Source: Candidatus Parcubacteria bacterium (GTDB taxonomy: Bacteria; Patescibacteriota; Patescibacteriia; Patescibacteriales; UBA12075). From it: a stretch of 36,251 nt of DNA. A program made the translations under genes and the position numbers. How positions within the stretch are numbered: the stretch's first letter is position 1; the number at the start of each line of letters is the position of its first letter. The stretch lies in assembly GCA_023137275.1 (NCBI GenBank), contig JAGLPO010000026.1, forward strand, positions 1-36,251, in the 5' to 3' direction. The notes beneath the pieces were generated by a model. That model saw nothing but the letters and a program-made list of their open reading frames with translations. It was not told the origin of the DNA and did no database searches. Below, one piece after another: positions 9,493-19,628 of this stretch.

Positions 9493-11730
9493 ATGAAATA
9501 TACGCATAATAAACAATCAGGTTTTTCCTTAATAGAAGTTTTGGTTTCAGTGATGATCATATCAATATTGACCTTGGGTATATATAGCCTAATAATTTTA
9601 TCCCTGCGAATAAATATTGACAATGGAAATTATGTTATCGCGACTGAATTAGCCAACCAAAAAATGGAACAGATCAGAAATTTACCTTACGTTGATGTTG
9701 GCACAATAGCCGGTAATCCAAGCGGAAACATACCTGACAGTGAAACTATTTTTCGTGATGGCGAATTCCAGGTAAACACTTCGATCAGGTACGAACAGGA
9801 CCCGTATGACGGCCTGGCGCCGCCGGCTGATATTGTCTTTGATGATTATAAAATTGCCACCATAGAAGTCGTCTGGAATTCCAAGTCCGGACCTAAAAGT
9901 GTTTCCGTATTTTCAAAAATTATCCCTTGCACCGAAGAAACCGATAGCGGCAATGGCCTGCTTGATATTCTGGTAGTTGACGCCAACGGCAACCCGGTCA
10001 CGACCGCGAGCGTCCATATCGTTAATAATATAATCGCGCCGGCTTATGACCAAACATTTTTTACCGATAGCAATGGCGAGCTTTTAAGGTCGGTTTTGCC
10101 GTCATTTGAAGGATATGAGATAACTGTTACCAAAACCGGCTACGGAACAGATAAAACCCACACCCGGAATGCTGAAAACCCAAACCCGACAAAACCGCAT
10201 CTTAGCGTGGTGGTCGGCGATAAAACCGAAGAGAGTTTTTGTATTGACTTGCTTTCAATTTTAACCATTAATACTATTAACCAGGATCTGCCTGATAACT
10301 GGCAGGCTAACACCGATACCAGCGGTGAATCCCAGACAAACAGCCGCCTGGTAATTGATGATAACGGCTATGTTTATGTTGTTTGGGAAGATTACCGCCA
10401 AAGCTCCCAATCAAAAATTATGGCCCAAAAATACAGTTCAGTCGGCGATCCTCAATGGCCGAATCCTGGTGCACCTGATGAAATATTCGTTAGTACGGCC
10501 AACAACACGGTTCTGCCGGATATACTGGTAGATTCTTTGGGAAACCTGTATATTGCCTGGCACGATAATTCCGTAGGCAACCAGGAAGTATATCTGATCC
10601 GTTTGGACTCGGTTGATGGCAGTGATAATTGGGGAGGCGAAAAAAAATTAAACACCTTGGCGGATTCTGATGACCAGGGCGAAATAAGAATCGCCCTTTA
10701 TGAGTCTTATGGCGCCACTACCGTTACGGCCGTCTGGCAGGATGACAGAAATACTGCCAATAATAACGATATTTATCTGCAGCAATTTGATTATAGCGGA
10801 AGCCAAATATTAACCCCGGAGATCAGAGTTAACCAAAATCTCATTACTGACACCACGGAACAATATGACCCGGCCATAGAAGCTGATTCTAACGGTAATA
10901 CCTATACTGTATGGACTGATGATCGTGACGGCGACTTAAATATCTATGGAGCCAAACATAACTCTTCGGCTGTTCTTCAGTGGGAACTGAAATTAGTGTC
11001 CGAAGCCGGCAATGCCAACCAATATGAAAGCGCCATTGGCATTGACTCAAATAATTTTATTTATCTTATCTGGACTGACGAAAGAAACGGAGACAAGGAT
11101 GTTTACGCGCAAAAATACGACACCAACGGCAATCCTCAATGGGCCTCTGATGTTTTAATAAACACAGATGCCGGCTCTGGCGACCAATATGAGCCAAGTA
11201 TAGCGATTGACTCAAATGATAATTTCTACGTTATCTGGACTGACGAAAGAAACGGAGACAAGGATGTTTACGCGCAAAAATACGACACCGGCGGCAACGT
11301 TCTTTGGCCCTTTGACTTAAGGGTTAATATAAATATCGACACCTCGGACCAATATTGCCCGGAAGTAATAGTCAACCCGGTGAGCGACAGCCCGTACGCA
11401 ACCTGGATTGACGAAAGAAACGGAGATGCTGATATTTTTATTACAGAATTCAATGTTTACGGATCTTCATCCACTATTCCCAACATACCGATAACCGTTA
11501 TTGGATCAAAACAAATCGGTAACAACCCGATAATCTATGAATATGACATATCCACTACCACCGACAACGTCGGTAATATTCAATTAACAATTGAATGGGA
11601 TACACCCGGCTATACCATTAATGTAAAATCCGCTTCAACATCATATAATTTAATATTTATTCAGCCGACTCAGCCAATAGCGGTGTGGCCCGGCACAACT
11701 ATCCCTGTCACAATGTATTTAGAAAATTAA
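9493..11730 (+). CDS. prepilin-type N-terminal methylation protein with CarboxypepD_reg-like domain and propeller-like VWTDERNGDxDVYAQKYD repeats
   Basis: 745 aa; N-term GFSLIEVLVSVMIISILTLGIYSLI; LLDILVVDANGNPVTTASVHI...TDSNGELL...YEITVTKTGYG; about six repeats of (V/I)W.D.RNGD..(I/V)Y.QK. Confidence 0.85.
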   Translation: MKYTHNKQSGFSLIEVLVSVMIISILTLGIYSLIILSLRINIDNGNYVIATELANQKMEQIRNLPYVDVGTIAGNPSGNIPDSETIFRDGEFQVNTSIRYEQDPYDGLAPPADIVFDDYKIATIEVVWNSKSGPKSVSVFSKIIPCTEETDSGNGLLDILVVDANGNPVTTASVHIVNNIIAPAYDQTFFTDSNGELLRSVLPSFEGYEITVTKTGYGTDKTHTRNAENPNPTKPHLSVVVGDKTEESFCIDLLSILTINTINQDLPDNWQANTDTSGESQTNSRLVIDDNGYVYVVWEDYRQSSQSKIMAQKYSSVGDPQWPNPGAPDEIFVSTANNTVLPDILVDSLGNLYIAWHDNSVGNQEVYLIRLDSVDGSDNWGGEKKLNTLADSDDQGEIRIALYESYGATTVTAVWQDDRNTANNNDIYLQQFDYSGSQILTPEIRVNQNLITDTTEQYDPAIEADSNGNTYTVWTDDRDGDLNIYGAKHNSSAVLQWELKLVSEAGNANQYESAIGIDSNNFIYLIWTDERNGDKDVYAQKYDTNGNPQWASDVLINTDAGSGDQYEPSIAIDSNDNFYVIWTDERNGDKDVYAQKYDTGGNVLWPFDLRVNINIDTSDQYCPEVIVNPVSDSPYATWIDERNGDADIFITEFNVYGSSSTIPNIPITVIGSKQIGNNPIIYEYDISTTTDNVGNIQLTIEWDTPGYTINVKSASTSYNLIFIQPTQPIAVWPGTTIPVTMYLEN

Positions 11731-11745
11731 TATTCTTATATTCCC

Positions 11746-12330
11746 ATGATAGCAGATAAAAATAAAGGATTTACGTTAATTGAATTGACTGTTGTCATGT
11801 CAATCTTTATTTTAATGTTCATTTTAGGCGGCAATTTTATCGTAACCACCCTTCAGGCAACCAGATTTACCTCTGACCAGGGCGAGGCCATAATCCAGGC
11901 CCGCAAAGCCATTAATAACATTTCCAAAGACGTTCGCGAAGCCTCTTGCTCGGAGCGCGGTGATTACCCGATAGGCCATATGGCGACTCAAAATTTTATA
12001 TGGTACGGTGATGTTAATAATGACAACTTAGCTGAAAAAATCAACTATCTGATTGACGGTTCTGACTTATTAAGAGTGGTTACCGGCCCTGGGGTTAGCA
12101 ATAATTATCCGGATTCAGAAAAATCCACCTCAACTATCGCTTATTACATGAACAACCAAGCCGAATCAATTTTTAAATATTATGATGCTGACAATAATGA
12201 AACAACGGCGATTAACGAGGTTAGATTAATTAACGTAAGGCTAAAAATTAATGTTACCCCGCTTGTCGCTCCGAACGATTATTATGTTGAAACCGATATT
12301 CAGCTAAGAAACCTAAAGGATAATCTATAA
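11746..12330 (+). CDS. pseudopilin/prepilin-like protein
   Basis: 194 aa; KGFTLIELTVVMSIFILMFILGG prepilin-type N-terminus. Confidence 0.85.
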   Translation: MIADKNKGFTLIELTVVMSIFILMFILGGNFIVTTLQATRFTSDQGEAIIQARKAINNISKDVREASCSERGDYPIGHMATQNFIWYGDVNNDNLAEKINYLIDGSDLLRVVTGPGVSNNYPDSEKSTSTIAYYMNNQAESIFKYYDADNNETTAINEVRLINVRLKINVTPLVAPNDYYVETDIQLRNLKDNL

Positions 12331-12388
12331 TAACCATAATATTAGCTAATGTGATCATGAATATAATTCAAACGCGTAAATCTTAATA

Positions 12389-13885
12389 ATGTTAAACAAA
12401 CAGCAAAAAATAATTTTGCTTGCTGACAATTCCGGAGCCATGCTGGTTATTGCTTTGGTTGCCGCCGGGTTATTTTTGGTTATATTGCTTGGCAGTATCG
12501 GACTGGCATTACTGCAGCAAAAATTAAACCTGCAAAAAGTCGCCGCTGCCCAGGCTTTTCACATTGCCGAAGCAGGCGCGAATTATTACCGCTGGGTGCT
12601 TTATCACGATAATAACGAATACTGCAATGGCGAAGCCTGCGTTGGCTCACCTGACTATGGCCCGTACGGCCCTTATTCATATATGGATGATTCAGGCGCG
12701 ATCACCGGGTATTATGAATTATATATTACTCCGCCGTTGGCAAACGGATCCACGATCGTAAATATCAAATCCATCGGCTGGTCATCTGATTATTCAGGCA
12801 TAAAAAAGACAATTGAGGTCCAATGCGGTATTCCGGCCTGGTCAAGCTTTTCCACTCTGGCAAACGCCCATATACGTTTTGGCTTAGGCACGGAAGTATG
12901 GGGGCCTATACATTCAAACGCCGGCATTAGATTTGACGGTATTGCGCATAATTTAGTCACCTCGGCTCTTTTGGAATATGACGACCCTGACCCGCCGTCC
13001 CACCCTACGGAATTCGGAGTGCATACTCATGTTTACGAGGTGGGAAATTATGATCCTAACGAAGTAAGCACCGGAGCTAATCCGCCATCACCCCCGAACT
13101 ATCCGGCGGTCTTCCAGGCCGGACGTAAATTCCCGGTGCCGATAATAAGCTTTGATCTGTTGGACAACTATGTAAATGAGGCTTTAGCTTTAGCCGGACA
13201 AAGCGGAATTGTGCTTGAAGCATCCGGTGATGAAGGATATCATATTATTTTTAAAACAAACGATACGATTGATATTTACATTGTGGAAAACATTACGCCG
13301 CAATGCAAATATTTTAATCCCGGTATTCAAAAATCCGATACTGACGGTATTGTAAGCGAAAGTGTTTATTTATTAGCTACCTCAACTCCGCCTAACGGCC
13401 TTATTTTTGTTAAAGACAATGTTTGGGTAGAAGGCCAAATAGACGGAAACAGGGTTACTGTTTTGGCTTTTATAGAACCTTTGGGGGGCAGTGTTTCTGA
13501 TATTATTATCAATAATGATCTAACTTATACTAACTATGACGGCACAGACGCTATTGGATTGATTGCCCAAAGAAATATAAATATTGGGTTATTCAGCGAT
13601 GATAATCTTCAGATAGACGCCGGCTTGATCGCCAAGCAGGGGCGTATCGGCCGTAATTACTTCCCATGTACGGATGCTAACGATTGCAGCAGCGCTTATT
13701 GCAGTAGAAACACAATAACGATCTATGGCTCTCTGGCAACCAGGGACAGATACGGATTTGCTTATACTGATGGTACCGGCTATCAAAATCGCTTATTAAA
13801 CTATGATAATCACCTGACCTATTCACCGCCCCCTCATTATCCGTCAACCGGTGAATATACCTTTATATCCTGGAATGAAAAATAA
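12389..13885 (+). CDS. PilX-like minor pilin-associated protein
   Basis: 498 aa; N-term SGAMLVIALVAAGLFLVILLGSIGLALLQQK...AFHIAEAGANYY (PilX/GspK-like AEAG); position in pilus operon. Confidence 0.7.
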   Translation: MLNKQQKIILLADNSGAMLVIALVAAGLFLVILLGSIGLALLQQKLNLQKVAAAQAFHIAEAGANYYRWVLYHDNNEYCNGEACVGSPDYGPYGPYSYMDDSGAITGYYELYITPPLANGSTIVNIKSIGWSSDYSGIKKTIEVQCGIPAWSSFSTLANAHIRFGLGTEVWGPIHSNAGIRFDGIAHNLVTSALLEYDDPDPPSHPTEFGVHTHVYEVGNYDPNEVSTGANPPSPPNYPAVFQAGRKFPVPIISFDLLDNYVNEALALAGQSGIVLEASGDEGYHIIFKTNDTIDIYIVENITPQCKYFNPGIQKSDTDGIVSESVYLLATSTPPNGLIFVKDNVWVEGQIDGNRVTVLAFIEPLGGSVSDIIINNDLTYTNYDGTDAIGLIAQRNINIGLFSDDNLQIDAGLIAKQGRIGRNYFPCTDANDCSSAYCSRNTITIYGSLATRDRYGFAYTDGTGYQNRLLNYDNHLTYSPPPHYPSTGEYTFISWNEK

Positions 13886-13900
13886 AACTAACATAACACT

Positions 13901-15052
13901 ATGTTTATAACAAAACACAACATACCGCCAATCGGCCTTGATATATCAGATTCATCCCTTAAGCTCGCTCAGCTTAAAAGTTCCGGCGACAGCATTAAAA
14001 TCCAGGCTCTTGGTTGCAAAAATTTGGAAAAAGGCATTATTGACAGCGGTGTTATAAAACAGCCGGAAATAGTTATAAAAAAAATCAATGAGCTTATTTC
14101 TAGGCCGAATTTCGGCTCAATAAACACAAATGAAGTAGTCGCTTGCCTGCCTAAAGATAAAACCTTTATTAAACTGATTAATATGGATAAGACACCGAAT
14201 AACCTGATCGATGTAATGGAAAATGAAATTGAAAAACATTTCCCCCTAAGCGGCAAAGAAATGTATTTTGACTGGCAAATCGTTAAAGAGTATGATCAAA
14301 ATTACGATGTACTGATTGGCGCCGCGCCTAAAAATATTGTTAAACAATACATTGCCATATTAACCAAGGCCAGGCTTTCGGTAGTAGCGCTTGAAATAGA
14401 GTCAGCCGCCATTTCACGGACACTTCTTAAGGAAGAAGCCAGGAAATATTCCGGCCCATTGGATAAAAATTACTGTATTATCAATATCGGCGCTGAAAAT
14501 TCGCAAATGTCTATTTATTCACAAGGGACAATAGTAATGTCTGTCAGCATACCCATATCAAGCAGGGAAACAACTGATGAGATCGCTAAAACACTGGAAA
14601 TTAAGCCTGAGCAGGCGGAAAAAGCCAAGTTTATTTGCGGCCTGGACAAATCAATGGCCAATGGCATAGTACACGATATTTTATTGGCAATGATTGAAAA
14701 TATTATCAGCCGCATCCAGATCGGCCTGGATTTTTATTATAAGCACTACAGCGGCCGGGGAAACATAACCAAAATTATTCTTACCGGCAACGGCGCCAAT
14801 GTTAAAAATATTGACAAAATATTTAGTGAAAAATTATCAATTCCAGCGGAAATGGGCAATATCTACACGCATTTAGATGAAAGCAAAGAAAAATTATCAA
14901 AAAATTTTATCGTTTACGATATGATCAAACCGGACGATAAAAAGAAAAATAACGAAGAAAAAAACGCTTCCATACAGGGAAACAATGAGCTGATTTATAC
15001 TACCGCCATTGGCCTGGCATTACGAAAAATTTTCATCAGGCTCACTGCGTAA
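13901..15052 (+). CDS. pilM: type IV pilus assembly protein PilM (actin-like ATPase)
   Basis: 383 aa; IGLDISDSSLKLAQL, VACLPKDKTFIKLI, MENEIEKHFPL, INIGAENSQMSIYSQG, ILTGNGANVKNI. Confidence 0.9.
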   Translation: MFITKHNIPPIGLDISDSSLKLAQLKSSGDSIKIQALGCKNLEKGIIDSGVIKQPEIVIKKINELISRPNFGSINTNEVVACLPKDKTFIKLINMDKTPNNLIDVMENEIEKHFPLSGKEMYFDWQIVKEYDQNYDVLIGAAPKNIVKQYIAILTKARLSVVALEIESAAISRTLLKEEARKYSGPLDKNYCIINIGAENSQMSIYSQGTIVMSVSIPISSRETTDEIAKTLEIKPEQAEKAKFICGLDKSMANGIVHDILLAMIENIISRIQIGLDFYYKHYSGRGNITKIILTGNGANVKNIDKIFSEKLSIPAEMGNIYTHLDESKEKLSKNFIVYDMIKPDDKKKNNEEKNASIQGNNELIYTTAIGLALRKIFIRLTA

Positions 15053-15065
15053 TAAAATCTAATAT

Positions 15066-15602
15066 ATGATTGATTTAAATATTATTTCGCGAGAATTAAA
15101 AAAAGAAATAAACGCTAAAGCTATTTATGTTTCTTTTAAAAATCTTTTGGCTCTTATTTTTATTATCCTTATTTTTTATGCCATCGCTCTCCTGGTGTGT
15201 TTATTGATCCTGCAAATTCATTTTACCAAAACAGTAAAAGACACGACCCTTCTGGTCCGCCGTACGGAAAACTATACCACCGAGGTAAGGCAAATAAATG
15301 ATCTTATAATCAATACTGAAACTATTCAGGCTGATTTTGTTGCCTGGTCTTATCTCCTGGAATACTTGCAAACCTTATCCAATGAAAACATTAAAATATC
15401 AAATATCGGCGTTGATAAAGGTGAAAAGGCCATTGCATTAACAGGGGTGGCTGCTACCCGCGACAGCTTGCTTCAACTCAAAGAAACGCTTGAACAATCA
15501 AATTATTTTAGTGAAATAAACTTACCGATCAAAAACCTGCTTGAAAGAGAGAATATTAATTTTAGCATAAACACGAATTTAAGCGCTTATGAATTTAAAT
15601 AA
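15066..15602 (+). CDS. pilN: PilN-like pilus assembly protein
   Basis: 178 aa; N-terminal TM, fimbrial-assembly layout; immediately after pilM. Confidence 0.75.
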   Translation: MIDLNIISRELKKEINAKAIYVSFKNLLALIFIILIFYAIALLVCLLILQIHFTKTVKDTTLLVRRTENYTTEVRQINDLIINTETIQADFVAWSYLLEYLQTLSNENIKISNIGVDKGEKAIALTGVAATRDSLLQLKETLEQSNYFSEINLPIKNLLERENINFSINTNLSAYEFK

Positions 15603-16191
15603 ATTTAAAAACCTTGATTATAAAAAGAAAATAATTTATCTTAGCCTTGTTTTTGCAGTGGCGGCTTTATCAACAGTCTATATGATCATCAAACCAACCC
15701 TGATGAAAATAAAAGAGGAGCGCGCCAATATAGTAACCCAAAAGATTGAGCTGGAAAAAAGATTGAGCAATGAAAAAAATATGGCCTCTCTAAGCTCAAA
15801 AATAAGAAAAATTAAGCCTCAAATTGACCGTTTGTCAAGCGTTTACATTAATCAAGGCCGCCAGCTTGAATTTATCACTACTCTTGAAGGGATTGCCAGT
15901 GAAAATAAAGTCGCGCAATCTTTAAATTTGAATTTTGACAGCTTGAGCAATGATCCTAATTATAATATTATCCCTTTGGAAATTAGCGTAAGCGGAACCT
16001 ACGCTAATGTGCTTAATTACCTGATTTCCCTTGAAACCATGAATTACTATATTAATATTACTAATTGGCAGTTCTCGCCCGGCGGCGCTATAGTTTCCGA
16101 AATCTCGGTTCTGGAAACCAATAAACAAAGCGCTCCCGGTTCCGGCGCTCCATATACCCTGCGTCTGACTGCTAATACTTATTGGAAATAA
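15589..16191 (+). CDS. pilO: PilO-like pilus assembly protein
   Basis: 200 aa; N-terminal TM, coiled coil, PilO-like C-terminal region; overlaps pilN by 14 nt. Confidence 0.75.
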   Translation: MNLNKFKNLDYKKKIIYLSLVFAVAALSTVYMIIKPTLMKIKEERANIVTQKIELEKRLSNEKNMASLSSKIRKIKPQIDRLSSVYINQGRQLEFITTLEGIASENKVAQSLNLNFDSLSNDPNYNIIPLEISVSGTYANVLNYLISLETMNYYINITNWQFSPGGAIVSEISVLETNKQSAPGSGAPYTLRLTANTYWK

Positions 16192-16195
16192 ATCC

Positions 16196-16432
16196 ATGAA
16201 ATTTAAAATAAAATTTACAATCAGGCATGTCTTTCGCTATTTATATGTATTTTTAATATTGGCCAATTTTGTGGTTTTGTATTCTATTGTTAATTTTGCA
16301 AAAGAATACGTTTACCAGGCAATAATTATGGATCAAAACGAGCTTATGCAGGCCAGCCGCGGCGTGGGCGACATAAATGTTGAAAAATTTGAAGCAATAA
16401 TTAAAAAAATTGAACAAAAATCAATTCACTAA
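16196..16432 (+). CDS. small membrane protein at end of pilus operon
   Basis: 78 aa with one TM; 4 nt after pilO stop. Confidence 0.6.
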   Translation: MKFKIKFTIRHVFRYLYVFLILANFVVLYSIVNFAKEYVYQAIIMDQNELMQASRGVGDINVEKFEAIIKKIEQKSIH

Positions 16433-17566
16433 ATCTTCAATTTTTTTAATATAATTTGAAGTACTATAATTTTTTACTTTCTCTTTTGCCGTCTTACCGA
16501 TGGTTTTTATTTTCTCTTTATTCATAAGCGCCCATTCAATTTTTTTTATTAGATCTTCCTTGCTGCCCGGCTCAAACAGCAACCCGCCCAGTTCACGAAT
16601 CAATTCAGTAATACCGCCGATCCGGCTGGCAATGACCGGCAAGCCGAATGAAGCGGCTTCATAAATTACAGTCGGTGAATTTTCATAGCAAAGAGACGGC
16701 ACGACTAAACAATTTGCTTCTTTCATTAAACTGATAATTTTCTTATGCGAATCATCAAAAATGAATTTTATATTTTTTTGGTTTTTTGCGATTTTTTTTG
16801 CTTCATTATAGTCAGGGCCATGGCCGACCATGATTAATCTGCTGTCTTTATTCTTCTCAGCCAAATCAATAAATGAACGAAGGGCAAACAAAGCTCCTTT
16901 AGATAAGCTAAACGGACCAATAAATAAAATATCAAATTTTTCATTCTCCTGGCCGCTTATTTTTTCGCTGTTGCTAAATAACGCCGGGTTTGGCAATATT
17001 AAAATATCTGAATTTTTAAAGAATTTTCTCTTAAGATGCATATTCATTAACCAATTAGAAGGAGATATCACAATATCCGGAGACTGCATTAAATATCGGC
17101 TGAAAAATATATACAGTTTAGTCCACGGATAGTCAAGAACCGATTCTTTGCTATAATAGATTAAGCCGGAAGGGTAAATAAGCTGGATATCGTGCAATAT
17201 ATGAATATACTTTATTCCTAAACGCTTAAACAAACAGGGAAGTAAAAGGCTAAGCCCTTTTAAATTGTGAGTTATAATTAGATCCGGCTTTTCCTTTAAT
17301 AATATTTTTTTGATTTTTAAATATTTAAGCGCGTCAACGGAGTCAAACAAATGCCAAATTAACCGAATTGGAAATATGATTTTAGGCAATTTTTTGTATA
17401 ATGACTTTATCTCGTAAACCGCCTTATCAGCGGCATGATCCGTGGCCGCGGTAATTACAAAAACCTGATTTTTTTTTCTTAGCCCATCAACCATTGCTCT
17501 GGCAATTGCCTCGGAACCGGTTTTTGGATTTTCTCTATATATATTATTTATCAAACAAATTTTCAT
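16421..17566 (-). CDS. glycosyltransferase family 4
   Basis: 381 aa; SEAIARAMVDGL, HILHDIQLIYPSG, FIGPFSLSKGALFALRSF, PSLCYENSPTVIYEAASFGLPVIASRIGGITELI. Confidence 0.9.
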   Translation of the reverse strand: MKICLINNIYRENPKTGSEAIARAMVDGLRKKNQVFVITAATDHAADKAVYEIKSLYKKLPKIIFPIRLIWHLFDSVDALKYLKIKKILLKEKPDLIITHNLKGLSLLLPCLFKRLGIKYIHILHDIQLIYPSGLIYYSKESVLDYPWTKLYIFFSRYLMQSPDIVISPSNWLMNMHLKRKFFKNSDILILPNPALFSNSEKISGQENEKFDILFIGPFSLSKGALFALRSFIDLAEKNKDSRLIMVGHGPDYNEAKKIAKNQKNIKFIFDDSHKKIISLMKEANCLVVPSLCYENSPTVIYEAASFGLPVIASRIGGITELIRELGGLLFEPGSKEDLIKKIEWALMNKEKIKTIGKTAKEKVKNYSTSNYIKKIEDLVN

Positions 17567-18686
17567 ATTTATCTCTTATTTTACCCTTGCTATATTTTTT
17601 CAAGACCAATTCCCTGCTCGCTTTACCCATATTATTAAGCCGGCCGTTATCTTCCAATAAGCCTTGAATTTTATTTCGCAAATCATTACTGTCCCCTGGC
17701 CGGGCCAAAAGGCCTTCTTTATTGCTAAATACTTTGCGCACTCCCGGCAGGTCAGTGGCGATTACAGGCGCGCCGCAGGCCATTGCCTCAATGAGCACCA
17801 GACCAAAAGCTTCATTACTGTTAATAGAAGGCAAAATAAATAAATCAGCATTTTGATATTCTTTTACCAGATTATTTTGGCTCAGTTCGCCTTTAAATTT
17901 TATTTTTTCATTAATTTTAAATTTTTTGGCTAAATTTTCATAATATTTTCGCCTGGAACCGCTTCCGACTATATTTAGCCGCCATTTATTCAGATTTAAG
18001 CCGTTTAAAGCCTTAAAAAAGATATCCAAACCCTTAAAGTAGTGCGCTTTGTCCAGTCCGCCCACAAATAACAATTCAATGCTCTCTTTTGATTTCTTGT
18101 TTTTCTTAGGACAAAATATTTTTGTGTCAACAGTGAACGGCAGCTCATAAAATTTGTCTTTATATTTATTATATATGCCGGAAATATTGCTATTCTCCAC
18201 ATAATCCAGGCTCGCAACCGTAACTTTATCAGCCATTTTAAACAACGAATTCCTTATCAAACAAGATGGCAGGCTTAATATTTTTACCCAAAAAGGTAAG
18301 CCGCCCGCTTCCATGTGATAGTGAATAAACAATTTAAACTTCCTTTTAAACAAAATTTTTGCCAGCCAAACCATTTCCGCGCCGCCGAAAAAAGGATAAT
18401 GCAGCTGCACCGCGTCAAAATTAGTTAAGCGCCAAACAAGCTGAGGCAGCCAGGCGCCGTTGCCGTATTTAAGCCAGGGCTTAAGCCTGGCCACTTTATG
18501 ATCAGCCAAGGCGCAAAAATCCCCCCGCTCTGGGCAAGGGGCTTGCCCGGTTTGAGCGTAGCGATACTTCGGGGTAAACACAACTACTTCATGCTTTGCT
18601 GATAAATAAGCGCTAAAATCAGCCGCCACATTCCCAATCCCGCCTTTGTACGGCAAAAATACGCATACTACCTGGGCAATCTTCAT
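17544..18686 (-). CDS. glycosyltransferase family 4 (start trimmed to MKIAQVVCVFLPYKGGIG)
   Basis: GGIGNVAADFSAYLS, GGLDKAHYFKGLDIFFKAL, PSINSNEAFGLVLIEAMACGAPVIATDLPGVRKVF. Confidence 0.9.
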   Translation of the reverse strand: MKIAQVVCVFLPYKGGIGNVAADFSAYLSAKHEVVVFTPKYRYAQTGQAPCPERGDFCALADHKVARLKPWLKYGNGAWLPQLVWRLTNFDAVQLHYPFFGGAEMVWLAKILFKRKFKLFIHYHMEAGGLPFWVKILSLPSCLIRNSLFKMADKVTVASLDYVENSNISGIYNKYKDKFYELPFTVDTKIFCPKKNKKSKESIELLFVGGLDKAHYFKGLDIFFKALNGLNLNKWRLNIVGSGSRRKYYENLAKKFKINEKIKFKGELSQNNLVKEYQNADLFILPSINSNEAFGLVLIEAMACGAPVIATDLPGVRKVFSNKEGLLARPGDSNDLRNKIQGLLEDNGRLNNMGKASRELVLKKYSKGKIRDKYENLFDK

Positions 18687-18693
18687 ACAAGGC

Positions 18694-19296
18694 TTACGAT
18701 AATTTATAATAAAAATATTTTCGCCAGGCAAACATTAAGGCAAGCGCCGCAATAGCCTGAATGATGTCCAGTTCGTTTACTCTGCGGGCAAGCAAGGACG
18801 GTATTAATACTATTATCGGCAGTAAAAAAATAAAAATTTCGTCTTTATTTACCTGCGCTCTGGTTATGGCTTTATCCGGGTTTGGCGAATCTTTGGTAAA
18901 AAAAAGATGTTGATGCCAGGCATACATCACGCCGCCGAAAACAAAAGCCTGCAGCGCGTCTATAATGCTAAAAGTTTTATTAACAAAAGGGATTAATAAT
19001 ATAATAAACGAAATAATTATTATAACCCTAAGATCCCATTTTATTAATACTTTGGTCGGATAAATTACGGCTTTGCCGGCCGCGCCTTCACGGTTAAGCC
19101 GCCTTAATTCACGTTGATTAAATTTTATTTTTGATAAAAATACTATCCCAAAAACGGCAAACGGGAAAATTATTTTAAGAATATGCCCGGCTAATTCCAG
19201 GCGATCACCCGCTATAAAATAAAAAACAACAAAGGATATTAAAAAGATCAAAAACAAAGTTTCAAGAAAATCAAATATCATTTCACTGGATTTCAT
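18694..19296 (-). CDS. multi-pass membrane protein, unknown function
   Basis: 200 aa with several TM segments; same strand as flanking glycan genes. Confidence 0.6.
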   Translation of the reverse strand: MKSSEMIFDFLETLFLIFLISFVVFYFIAGDRLELAGHILKIIFPFAVFGIVFLSKIKFNQRELRRLNREGAAGKAVIYPTKVLIKWDLRVIIIISFIILLIPFVNKTFSIIDALQAFVFGGVMYAWHQHLFFTKDSPNPDKAITRAQVNKDEIFIFLLPIIVLIPSLLARRVNELDIIQAIAALALMFAWRKYFYYKLS

Positions 19297-19300
19297 ATTT

Positions 19301-19627
19301 TTATTTTTTATCTTTTAAACTAATAGCTCGCGTGATTTTGGTAATATCCTGGTCCAGCTTTTCCTGGCGCAATCTGATTTTAAAAATCAGATAAAACAAA
19401 AATACCACGCCCAAATACAAGAGTACGTCTATGCCTTGAGAGCTGAACCCAAGACGGCTGACCAGGCTGTCAATATATTTAATAAACACAATTGCCAGCC
19501 CGGAGAAAGACCAGAATATCAGCCAAAAAACAAATTCCCCGCCCTGTATCTTTTTTCTTTTTTTCTGCCAAAGTAAACGCGCTAATAAAAAAATAATTAA
19601 TACTAAGGCTAAAATTTGCTGATTCAT
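19301..19627 (-). CDS. DUF2304-like small membrane protein
   Basis: 108 aa, two or three TMs, directly downstream of a DPM1-like GT2 (common pairing). Confidence 0.65.
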   Translation of the reverse strand: MNQQILALVLIIFLLARLLWQKKRKKIQGGEFVFWLIFWSFSGLAIVFIKYIDSLVSRLGFSSQGIDVLLYLGVVFLFYLIFKIRLRQEKLDQDITKITRAISLKDKK

Positions 19628-19628
19628 T

